Translations under genes and position numbers: made by a program
Assembly (NCBI GenBank): GCA_027625915.1
Contig: JANTQA010000023.1
Coordinates: forward strand, 4,092,001-4,156,000
Direction: 5' to 3'
DNA: 64,000 nucleotides
Source of the DNA: Anaeramoeba flamelloides
Lineage: Eukaryota > Metamonada > Anaeramoebidae
Shown: positions 13,458-24,500 of the stretch, in pieces
Numbering within the stretch: the stretch's first letter is position 1
Layout: each line of letters starts with the position of its first letter
The notes under the pieces: model-generated
Told to the model about the DNA's origin: nothing
Databases searched by the model: none
The model's input: the letters and a program-made list of their open reading frames with translations, nothing else

Positions 13458-14970
13458 TAAATATTGATTGATATTTTTCTTTCAAAATTTGAAGATTACG
13501 CTAATAAAAAAATAAAAAAACTTTTGTTTTACAAAAAATGACGATCAAAAGCAAAATAACCCCAGTTTCTCTTAATTTTTTTTTTTTAGAATATAAACTC
13601 AAATCCCTTTTTATTTAATATAACCCAAGTATTCATAGTTTTGGCTAAAATTAAAAAAATATTATATTCAAATTTATTAAAAAAACAGTTTAAGTTGATT
13701 AAACTTCAATTCAAAATTTTTAATACAATATTTTAAAAAATTACAAAACAGTTTATCAAAAAAACTTTCTTGATTAAATTCTAAAAAAAAAATGAAATTT
13801 GAACCACCAAATATTTCAGTTATTAACAATTTTCATTCTTAATTACAATACTCACTAAATAAAAAACAAAAAATTCTCAATATTAATAAATTATCACTGA
13901 GTCAAAAATTTTATGGTTGAGCTAGAAAAAAAGTATATAGATAAATTTATTGAAATTTTGTGATTAAATATGTCCAAATTCTATTAGGAATTATTGATCT
14001 ATCAAATGCAAGATATCCTCAAATAATTTTATTTGAGTTGATCTGTTTAAAAGAGCCTAATCATAATCTATGATTGATCTTATGAAAAAAATTTGATCCA
14101 AATTAAAAATTTTTGATATAGCAAAAAGAAATTACAACAAAAAACTTAAAAGATGAAAAAATGATTTTCATATTTTACAAAAATAAAAATTATTTCCAAT
14201 TTGAATCCCATTTTTTAAAAAATATCTTCACTCTTTGAACCAGTAAAAGATTTTTGAATTTTATTTTGCTTTATTCTTAAGGTTTATGTCTTAAAACACT
14301 TTACTTGCAAAAAAAACAAGTCCACTCTTTTCGGTATGGATAGTATTATTTTTAACAATAATAATTGAATGAAAAAGATATGAAGAATTTTAAAATGAAA
14401 AGTAAAACCAATTAAAAGAAGAAACAAATTAACTTTAAATAATAATTTGTTATATAGTTATCAAAACAATCAATAAATACAATTTAAAACTCCTTTTATG
14501 ATTAATCTAAATGGATTGTTTGGTTTTGAAAGATCGTAAAAATAGTTAATTGTTTAAACAATTTTTTTTTTAAAAATGGATTTAATCAAAGAAAAACTCT
14601 TATAAGATAGATTCTCTCATAAAAATGATTTTGGATTTAAATCTCACTTTTGTCTTTACCTATTGATCAATTACTTTATTAAACGATCTTACTTTTCATT
14701 GCTTTTGTCAGGTTCTATGAAGTTTTCCATTTAGAAACTACTTTTAACTTTTTTTCCATTTTTGCAAATATTCCAAAAAATGTAATATGAAATTGATTTT
14801 ATGTAACATTTGGTTGACTTTAGTGATCCATAACATGCAAAAACAAACTTGTATAAGATCTATTTTAACACTCCAACAATAGTTAATGTTTTTCCAACTT
14901 TCAAGTCAACATTTAGAAGCTTAAAATGTTTTCATTTTTTTTTATTATCCAAATTCAAAAAAAATTCAAC

Positions 14971-16006
14971 ATGTCTAGAAATTTGGGTTGGGATTTATAT
15001 TGTGCTGCCGAAAAAGGACAAATCAAGGTTGTACGTAAACTACTCGAAAACGGAGCAGATATTAATTATCAGCATCCTTGGTGGCGTCAAAAAAATGTGC
15101 CAGAAGGGTGGGGTCCGCCAACTCCTTTAATAATTGCAAGTAACAATGGGCATTTTCAGGTTGTAAAATACTTGGTAGAAAAGGGGGCAAACCCTGATCT
15201 TCGAAACAATTTGGTAAGTGTTTGATTGCATTTTATTTCAAAATGAAAACAGAAAACTTGTTTTTTTTTTTTTTTTTTGTTGTTTTAATGTTATTTTGGA
15301 AACAATTTGAAAATTTTTTTCTTTTCATTTTTTTTTTCTCTTTTTGTCTAATTTTTAATCTTTTCAAATACAAATACAAAACCAAAATCAATCCCAATTC
15401 ACAAAGGGAGAAACAGCCTTAGATCTTGCAAAAAAAAAGGGTCATTTCTTGATTGTAAAAATATTGAAAAAAGAAAAATTAATTTCTGCAAAGCTTTTGT
15501 CGATGAAATCTGGAACAGTTGTTGTCGAGATCCAAGTTGATGTCAAATATAAGTTTCAAATAAAATTGGTTGAAAAAGGAAGCAAGACACCGATTGCGAC
15601 GAAATCTGTCAAAACAAATAAAGCAATTGTTTTTCAAAATTTAAAACCAAAGACCTCATATTCGCTCGTGGAGATTGGGCACGGGATCAAATTGCTGGAC
15701 TTTTCCACGATATCTTCAGTAGGCATGGAAATTGAAGATCTTTCTTTTAGTTCTGTATCGGTTAAGCTGTCCTGGGATTATTTTCAAAAAGAAAAAACAC
15801 ATGTGAGATTTAAATTTACTCAAGAAGAAAAGAAACAAATTCCAAACAAAATTGAGTGGGCCGATGAGTCAATAGTATACTTGAAATTTTATGGTAAAAT
15901 TTTCATTTTGGAATTCTTCTATTTTATTTTCAGTGCTAATTCTTCTTTCTTTTTTGAAGGTTATCAGGTTTATGGGTCCTTTTATTCCAAAGTACCATTT
16001 CTTTGA
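14971..16006 (+). CDS. Ankyrin-repeat / FN3-like protein, three exons
   Basis: Join 14971..15213, 15407..15893 and 15960..16006, 258 residues. It starts MSRNLGWDLYCAAEKG; an in-frame ATG 45 nt upstream adds only a T-rich leader, so I prefer 14971. The ankyrin repeats read LYCAAEKGQIKVVRKLLENG, TPLIIASNNGHFQVVKYLVE and GETALDLAKKKGHFLIVKIL. The last is split exactly at the first intron (GTAAGT...CAAAG, 193 nt), which supports that splice. After them come two FN3-like beta segments: GTVVVEIQVDVKYKFQIKL to LKPKTSYSLVE, then DLSFSSVSVKLSWDYF. Ankyrin and FN3 repeats are protein-binding folds; no partner is suggested. The second intron (66 nt, GTAAAA...TGAAG) is less certain, because the reading frame also stays open through it to the TGA at 16004-16006. 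Confidence 0.7.
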
Positions 16007-16478
16007 GAAGATAATGCATTGAAAATTAACCATATCGTCAAAAAAAGTGGCCACAAATAAGACACTCGTTAATTTAATATCTTTTCCAATCATAATACAA
16101 AAGTTTTCCACGCCAACTAGTCTGAAAAAATAAAATTGAAAATTTCAATTTTGATAAAACGAATACTTTAATTAACATTTCGTCATGAGTAATAAAGTTT
16201 CTTTACAATACGATCAACACTACAAAACTTCAAATTCTTGGGTTATTGTATTTATTGTTGTTAGAAGTAGCTCCTTTTTTTAAAGTCTCTAGTTGTGAAA
16301 AAAAGGTGTTTTTTTTGGAGGGTAAAAAAATTTTATCTTGATGTAATGATGAATTTTAGTTAAATTCAACTTTAAGATATTTACTTGAATAGATAATAAC
16401 TAATATTTTTAAAAATACTCTATCCATCTCATAAAACTGAAATATAGAAAAAAAAAATTACCTACTAATGAAAAATAT

Positions 16479-16655
16479 TCAGTGTCCGTCAAGTGCCTAG
16501 CTTTTCCAGAATTCAAAAGAATGGAGAAAAATCAAAGATTTTACTCAATTCTTTTAAATTCTGGAAAAGCTAACGGCGGTTTTTTTTACTTTTTGGAATA
16601 AACCGAAAATTAAATAAATTTTCGGTTTATTTCAAAATTAAAAAAAAACCTAATG
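16479..16655 (+). repeat. Hairpin-module repeat, locus R1 (two modules)
   Basis: Two adjacent perfect or near-perfect hairpins. Module a: TTTTCCAGAATTCAAAAGAA... AGATTTTACTCAATTC...AAATTCTGGAAAA. Module b: ACTTTTTGGAATAAACCGAA...TTTTCGGTTTATTTCAAAA. They are flanked by linkers AGTGTCCGTCAAGTGCCTAG and CTAACGGCGG. The same modules and linkers recur at 30054, 40840 and 51105. There is no coding capacity. Confidence 0.85.
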
Positions 16656-16745
16656 GAATATCCATAATTCAAAAGAATATATTTTTTTCACTTAAAATTA
16701 ATAAATAATTCGTTAATCGTCAAAATAAAAAAATATTTTTTTCAA

Positions 16746-16967
16746 TTGAAAAGAACAAATAATTCTTTAATATTCAAAATAATTGATTATCCATTTGAAA
16801 GATATTCATCAGATTTAAAATATTTTGAAAAGATAATATATGAATTGACTGACTGTGAAAAAAAAAAATATTCAAATTTTTTAAAATTAAATTTGAAAAA
16901 AAATCTAAATAGAAAATTGGATTTTCCAAACTTAAATTTGAAAAATATCTTTAAAAATAATTTTTGA
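16746..16967 (+). CDS. Hypothetical 73-codon ORF (weak)
   Basis: It starts MKRTNNSLIFKIIDYPFERY and contains YFEKIIYELTDCEKKKYSNF, then Lys/Asn-rich sequence. It does not match any family I can name with confidence. It might be an isolated exon, a decayed gene or chance in AT-rich DNA. No splice partner was identified. Confidence 0.2.
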   Translation: MKRTNNSLIFKIIDYPFERYSSDLKYFEKIIYELTDCEKKKYSNFLKLNLKKNLNRKLDFPNLNLKNIFKNNF

Positions 16968-17769
16968 TCAAAGATTTCTTATTAATCTATAATTGTAATT
17001 ATAAGTGAAGTTATTTAAAAGTGAATTATTAACAAATGTTTAATTTTTTTTGGAAAAAAATATTTTTCATGATCGTGATTGTGCAAAATAGATGTCATAG
17101 TTCTTGAAAAAATTACAAATTTATCAAAAAAACTTTCAAAATTAATACATCGATTTTTCCACATCTATCTCCATGAAACCATTTTTTAATTTTACAGTTT
17201 TATTCTCATTATAAAAATTTTACTTTTATCTCAAAGTAAAATATGATAAGAGACAATTCAATCACTAAAATTTAAAAAATATACAATATTTGATGGTTTA
17301 CAAAGCTTTTGTGTTTTTTTTTTTTTGATTTAAAATTGTGAGGAAATCAATTCTAATATGCCATAAATTTCCTTGGAAAGTGAGAAAAAAATTTTCAATG
17401 TTGAATAGCAAAATTACATCATTTTATTTTGAATTTTAAATATGATCTTTTTGAAAAAAAACAAGTGAAAGATCAAAATCTAGGGCTTGATTTTTTTGTG
17501 GAAAATTCCCAATAAGGGTATAAGAAATCAGCTTCAAGAGATAAATCTTCAGATTGATGTGGGTTTTTTAAATTCAAGTTCAAGTGTTTCATTTTTTACT
17601 TTTTACAAATACCTTTTAGATTATCAATACAGACACCTATTATGAATTCTGTTCAACTTCTAATTTGAAATATGAACAATCAATTGTATCTTCGAAATAT
17701 TTGAATTTGGATTTGTCTTTTAGGGGTTAATATAATTAGAAAAAAAATGATTTGTTTTTTTTTTTATTA

Positions 17770-18296
17770 TTATTGAAGAAGTGTAAATTACACTCTAAAT
17801 GTCCTTAGACTTTAATTTCTTCAAAGGTAATTTAAGCTTAAAATCATAGATCTCACGATTGTTTAAGGAAAAGCCACACCCAAATTTTTTTATATGTTTA
17901 AAAAGCAAAAACAAAAAATTGAAAAGAAAAAAAGAAAAAGAAAAAAAAAATTTAAAAAGGGTTTATCAGAAGCAATTGGTAAAAAATAAAAAAATCAAAA
18001 AAAAAAAAGCCAATGCTATCGTTAATTAAGAACCCCCAAAGTCACAGTCACAATACTTTTGGTTAATTTAATTTAATTTGATAATTGATCATGAATGTTC
18101 ATTTGGGTGATCGTTGTTTAATCGTTGTAATTTCTTTTTTCTTTTAGATCTGATTTGCTTTCAACCTTTGGTATTTTTAGAATTTGCTTTTTCTTTTTAT
18201 ATTTTCAAGTTGCTCATACTTTCGTGTTTCAATTTCACACAGTATTAGCAAGTAACCACTTGATCTTTTTCCTTTGTCACTCTTCTTCCTAATAAA
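17770..18296 (-). mobile_element. Non-autonomous TIR element, family M1, copy B
   Basis: Reverse-complement counterpart of 3308-3826. The left end is ATTGAAGAAGTGTAAATTAC, followed by GTCCTTAGACTTTAATTTC and TTAAGCTTAAAATCATAG, blocks that also occur at 54761-54850 and, inverted, at 55950-56040. The right end is CACTCTTCTTCCTAATAA, inverted relative to the left. No ORF. Confidence 0.7.
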
Positions 18297-18492
18297 AAGA
18301 AAATTCAGCTAGGGAAAAATGAAAAAAATAAATAAAATTAAAAAATGTTTCTAATTATTGCAAAGAAAAAAAAAATGTTTTTTTTTATTATAATTTACTT
18401 TAGTTTTACCTTCATAAAATAATTATAATTATTAAAAAATTCAAAATTTTTCTTGTTTCAATAATAATATTCCAATATAAACCAAACAAAAT

Positions 18493-18493
<1 letters not shown>

Positions 18494-18523
<30 letters not shown>
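18494..18523 (+). repeat. A30 homopolymer next to the exon start
   Basis: Thirty consecutive A directly before GG at 18524-18525. If the acceptor is the AG at 18523-18524, this intron end has no pyrimidine tract, unlike the other acceptors in the window. If the exon starts further upstream (TTTAG at 18399-18403 is the other candidate), the run encodes poly-Lys. Confidence 0.9.
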
Positions 18524-18524
<1 letters not shown>

Positions 18525-18527
<3 letters not shown>

Positions 18528-21500
18528 TAACATCTGGAAAGAAATATGAATTATTAATAATAATCGAAGATGAAAGATTTGGGTCCATAGCTGAACAAAA
18601 AATTGATTTTATAACGAATTACATTAATTTAGATATATTTGAATTTTTTTTACAAAAATCTGCACAATATCAAAAAACAAAAAAGATATTAATCCTTCAA
18701 ACAAATATTTTATTAATTCAATCTCAGATAACAAAATATCAAATATTTCAAAGTGAAACTGAAAATAAATTGGCTGATATTAAAAATAATCTTTACAATC
18801 TGCACAATGAAAATATAAAAACCTTCAAAGAATCAAGCCAAATTAATTTTAATCTTAATATTAATGACGAAAAAAAGATCATTGATTATTGTACAGATTG
18901 GATTCAAATTCATGAAAAAAATTCTATTTCATTAAAGCCAATACTTAATATTATCTCAAATTGTGAAAATGAAAATAATTATAGCACCACTGAAGAAGAA
19001 ATCAAAGAATTGCCCGAATTATTAAAATATTCCCAACTTCAAAAAAAAAAGGAACAATTAATAATCAATTATGAAAATTTAACAATAATCCTCGAAGAAT
19101 TAATCCATTGTTGTCAAAATTCAATAGAATTTACTAAAACGGATAAATTTAATAATTTATTTCAGAAATTTGAATATTCATTATATAATTCTCAAAATGC
19201 TAATGAAAATTTAACAATTATAAAAAATTTAACAAAAAAAGTTAATCTACTTATTGACAAATCTATTAAAGAAAATAACCAAATTTTGGAAATTCAAAAG
19301 TGTAATGAACAAATTATCAAATATAAAAATCATATAAAAACAATATTCGAAAAGGAAAAAAGTAAGTATTTTTTTCTCTATTTTTATCTTTTTCTTTGTC
19401 TTGCAATCCTTTCCAGTTTATTTTGCCTTTTTCTTTTCCCTTTTCTTCTTTTCATTTTCTTTTTCTTTTTCTTTTTCTTTTTCTTTTTCTTTTTCTTTTT
19501 TTTTTTCTTTTTCTTTTTCTTTGATTTTTACTTTTTCCTTTCCTTTTTTCTTTTCTTTTTCTTTACCTTTTTCTTCTTTTTAATTTAGTTATGTTTAAAT
19601 TGAAGATTAAGATTTACTCAACTGTACAGAGTTGTAAGAATTTTTTGAACCATCTAAAGAATTCGATATATTCAAAGGATCATTTATAAACTAAATTTCA
19701 TAAATTTTCAGCCACTTTATTATTACATAATTTGATACATTTATATTATTATCAAACAAATTGATAAAATTATTTGTTTTTAAAAAGTTTTCAATTTTTT
19801 CATTTTTATAGATTTATATATATATATATATATATATAACCCTTAGCAACCAGATTGGCCTAAATTTTCATCAAGTTAAAAATAAAAGATTTAATATGAT
19901 ATTGATGTGAGAATATATTTATTTTGTTATTTTTCTTTAATCCAGATTTGTATTCTAATAAAAAGTCAAAATAGTTCAAATATAAAGTGGTTAAGTTATT
20001 GTATTTTTTAGTTTGATATTAGAAAAAAAAAAAATTATTCATTTTTACATTTTGATTAAAGATTTTTATTTTTTTTTTAATTCTTTAAATTGAAAAATAT
20101 ATTACAATTTTAGTAATTCAAAACTCAACACATTGATTTATTAATAATAACAATCAAAAAACATAGTTAAATTTATGATAAAAATAAATAAAAAAATTAC
20201 TGAAAAATTTTCATTTTTTTTTTCTGACAAACCTTTAATAAATATCAAATTGAGAGAAAAATGAAATTCATTTATTTAGGTAAAAATTAACAGTTTTAAA
20301 TGAACAAATTTTTTTCTAAAGCATCCATCCAAATAAAACGCAATAATTTAAAAAAAAAATTGTTTAAATAATTTCATTTCATAATTTGAAATTAAAGCAA
20401 TTAAAAACATTTTTAATAGATAAAACCATCTACCCTAAATTTATAAAAAAAATAAAAAATAACTTTTAAATATTTTTCAAAGGTAATAAAATAATCTCCA
20501 AAACCAGAATTTTTTTTGAATTTTGTTATTTGTGAAAATTTGAAAAAAATCTTTGTGAAAACTGAATTTCTTAATCTAAATGAATCCAGATTTTGTAAAA
20601 AATAATTTTTGGTCAAAGTTCTCTTATTCAATAATATTTTTTGTGATATGTCTAGAATTAAAAAAGAAAAAAATAAAGAAATTGCAAAAATTTTAAAAAA
20701 AATCAATTATTAATCTGACTCGAACTATTAGCCAAATCATTTAAAATTGAAAAAAAATCTTGTTGAAAAAACTGCCAAATTTTAATATGAAAAAATATAT
20801 ATTTTTTTATCAAATTTAATTAATATTTTTTTTTAATTATCTATAATCAAAAATATACATTACTATTGAATGGTAATCAATAGATAAAACAAATTTTCTA
20901 TGTGTTGCCAAAATATCTTTTGTAAGGAATAAATTATTTATTAAAGTATTTTAGTTTATGTTGGGATGAAAAGATGCCTACTATTTTTTCCAATAAAGAA
21001 TGTTGCGTTTTTATCATTAAAACTTGGAAGTTTTTGGAGTTTAGACAAACTTTTCAAAAAAAAAAATTAAATTTGAAAAATTTACTTTTTGAAAATAATT
21101 AAATCACAAAAAATCAAAAAAAGTTTTTCAATGTTGAAAATATTTTCCAAACTATTTTTTTATTGTAAACTCTTATGCAATTTTTAATTATAAAATTTTC
21201 TTTCTAAGATAATTATTATTAAATTCTATATCTTAGAATCTTTTCATAACAATTCAAATTACAAAATTTATTTCAAAGACAATTGGGTTATTTGAAATTT
21301 TAAGGGATATATATATATATATATATCCCTTAGCACCCCAAATAACCTAAAAACATTTCAAACAAGAATTTTAATTTGAAATGTTATCAAAGGATAATAA
21401 GGTATAGAATTAATAAACAATTATCTTAGAAAGAAAATTTTATAATTAAAAATTGTATAGTTACTTAAAATAAAAAAATAATTTGAAAAAAAATTTTCAA

Positions 21501-24500
21501 CATTGGGAATTTTTTTTCTTGGTTATTGTGATTTTATTATTTTTTCAAATTTTGTCAAAATAAATTTTTTTTTTTTTTTTGAAAAGTTTGTCTAGGCATC
21601 AAAAACCTCTTAGTTTTAACATTTAAAACACATCATACTTTACTGGAAATTTTTTTGGGGCCCTTTGCACCCCAAAATTCCCTAAAATGCTGGATTAAAT
21701 AATTTATTCATTACAAAAGTTATTATAACAACACATAGAAAATTTGTTTTATCTACTGCTTACTATTCAATATCAATATCTATATTAGATTCTAAATAAT
21801 TTAAAAATAAAAAAAAATATAAATTAAATTAGAAAAAAAAATCAAATTTTTTTTTCATTGTAAAATTTTACAATTTTTTCAACAAGATTTTTTTTCAATT
21901 TTAAATGATTTGGCTAATAGTTCGAGTCAGATTAATAAATGATTTTTTTTAAAATTTTTTACAATTTTTTTAATTTTTGACTTTTTAAAATCTAGACATA
22001 AAATAAACAATATTGTTGAATTAGAGACCATATATCAGAACTTATTTAACAAGATCTGGATTAATTTATTAAGGAAAAATCCAAATATCGCAAATATATT
22101 ATTCAAATTTTTACCAATAACGAAATGCAATAAAAAAAAATTGGTTTCGGAGATTATTTTATTATATTGGAATAATATTTAAGAGTTATTTTTTATTTTA
22201 TTTTATATTTAGGTATAAATATTTTATCGATTAAAAAGTAATTTATATTTGTTTTATTCCAATTTAAGAAATTGAAATTATTTTACAATTTTTTTTTTTT
22301 TTTTGATTTTCAATTATTATCTATTGCTTAAATAAAAGTTTTAGAAAATTAATCATATTAAAAATTTAATTTTGGAATAAAGAAATAAATTTCATTTTTC
22401 TCTTAATTGGATATTTATTGAAATTTTTTCTAAAAAAAAAAATTAAATTTTTGATATATTTATTTTTTTATTTATTTTTTTTATCATAAAATTAGCAAAA
22501 TTTTTTGGTGGTTATTATTAATAAATTAATGTGTTGAGTTTTGAATTACTATTAATGTAATAAAATTTCCGATTTAAAAAAATAAAATAAAAATAAAAAT
22601 CTTTAAAAAAAATGTAAAAATGAATAATTATTATTCTTTTTTTCAATTTCAAAAAAAAAAATCAATAACTTAACTTCTTTATCTTTGAACTATTTTGACT
22701 TTTTATTATAATTCAAATCTGGATTAAAGACAAATAAGAAAATTAATATCTTAGTAGATCAATATCATTTTAAATCTAATTTAAAAAACTTGATGAAATT
22801 TAGGCAAATCCGGGGTGCTAAGGGATATATACATATCTTAATTATTTAATTTGGTTTAAAAGGGTTGTTTTGATTATTTATTGGATTTTAAATTAAATTT
22901 GTTTATGAAAGTTTTCATTTGTCGATTCGAGAAAAATATTGTTTTTTTGTTGAATTTGTTTTAATTATTTCAAAAAGAAAATCTTGGATATGGTTCTTTC
23001 AATTTTTTTACACTCTTTTTAATTTTTTTAAATGATATATTTTTTATTTTTAACTTGGAATTTAATTTTTAATATCCGAGTATTTATTATTTTATTAAAA
23101 TATTGATATTAGTATTCTGGTTAGTTTATTTAAATAATAATAAAATATTCATAATTTTTTAAAACAAATAATTAAAGCTTTTGGAAAAATGCAAACATTT
23201 TATAATTTATTAAAAATTTTATTTTTTTTATGATATTAAATAAATTCATTAGAATAATAAAATTAAAAAAAATCACTCTCAATAAAATGTTATATTCTCT
23301 TTATCTTTATATTTACATATTGTTAAATAATAGAAAATGAAACGATAAATTTGATCTTTGGATTATTAAAAAATGATCAAGATTTTAAAATTAAATTAGA
23401 AGAAATTGAATCAAAATGGAAACAATTTTTCAAATTAAAAAAAGAATTATTACAAGATATTTTAAAAATAGAATTTAAAAAAATTATGGATTTTAAAGCA
23501 AATTTTCAAATTAATATTAGTTCGTTTTCAAAAACAGTTAATAAACAGAAACAAATAAATAAATTAGATGATCAAAAACTTTTACAAAAAATTAAAAAAA
23601 TTCAAGAATTAGAAAAGGAATTAACTCTTCAATTAACATTTATAGAAGATTTAATTAACTTGAGTAAATCTTGGAATGGGATTGAAAAATGGATTCCAAA
23701 GGAAGCTCAAAATCAAAGCAAAACAAATCAAAGAAAAATAAATCAAAAAACACAATTTGTTCGATTGAAAAGTTATCAGGAATCTAGTTTTGATCCAAAA
23801 AAGCCCCTAAAAATCTTTACAAAAAATCAAATGAAAATTAACGAATTAAAAGATCTGTTTAGAATAAAAATTCTTCAAGTGGTAGCCAAATTAGAAAAAA
23901 AAAACGATAATTATAAAAAGATAAAAGAGGATAATGGTGAAAACATTGAAGTGGGAAAAGAGGGGGAAGGCGAAAACAATGAGAATGTCAAAGAAACAAA
24001 CGAAAAAGAAAGTGAAAATGAAATGGATATGAATGAGAAGAAAGAAGAATACCAAAATGAATATATGCTATGTGAATCATTATTAGATCAAAACAGACAA
24101 TTATTTGAAAAATTTCCATTTTTGACCACAAGTCTTATTGAAAGAAAAAAAAATCAAATAATCTATTACATTGAGAATATTTTAAAACTTTTTAATAAAA
24201 ATATTATATTATCCAATATTAAATCACAAGAAAAATTTATTGAAAATCAATTCTCAAAATTAAAGCAATTAAAATTGACAAATTATGAAAAAGAAAAAAT
24301 TAAAATTCAATTAAAAAAAAAATATTTCAAAATTTCTAATTTAGCTGAGGGTGGGGATGAGGATGAGGATAAGGATAAGGATGAGGATAAGGATAATGTT
24401 GAGGATAAGGATAAGGATAAGAAAAGAAAAGAATTGAGTAATGAATTAGAAAAAATCAAAAATGAAATAAGAATCATAAAAAGAAAAATTGAAAGCAAAT

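Larger units (their letters stand above)
10389..14970. other. Intergenic region 5' of two divergent genes
   Basis: This lies between the start of the CH-domain gene (-) and the ankyrin gene (+), so both promoters should be inside it. It contains a (TA)n(GA)n microsatellite at about 11671-11713, a hairpin element at 12144-12343 and a weak candidate first exon at 13380-13457. Segments near 11800-11860 and 14690-14720 share ATTACTTTTC...TTTTCAGGTTCT-like sequence of unknown meaning. No other gene could be supported. Confidence 0.5.
16007..17769. other. Intergenic region with hairpin repeat
   Basis: It holds the hairpin module pair at 16479-16655 and a weak 73-codon ORF at 16746-16967. The rest is AT-rich sequence in which I see nothing that I can name. 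Confidence 0.5.

Noticed and set aside
19401-19583. Phe/Ser-rich ORF
   Set aside because: It is a CTTTTT repeat at the start of the pseudokinase-gene intron.
20413-20706. 97-codon minus-strand ORF in the 3 kb palindrome
   Set aside because: The mirrored position in the other arm is not open, and no transposase motif is visible.
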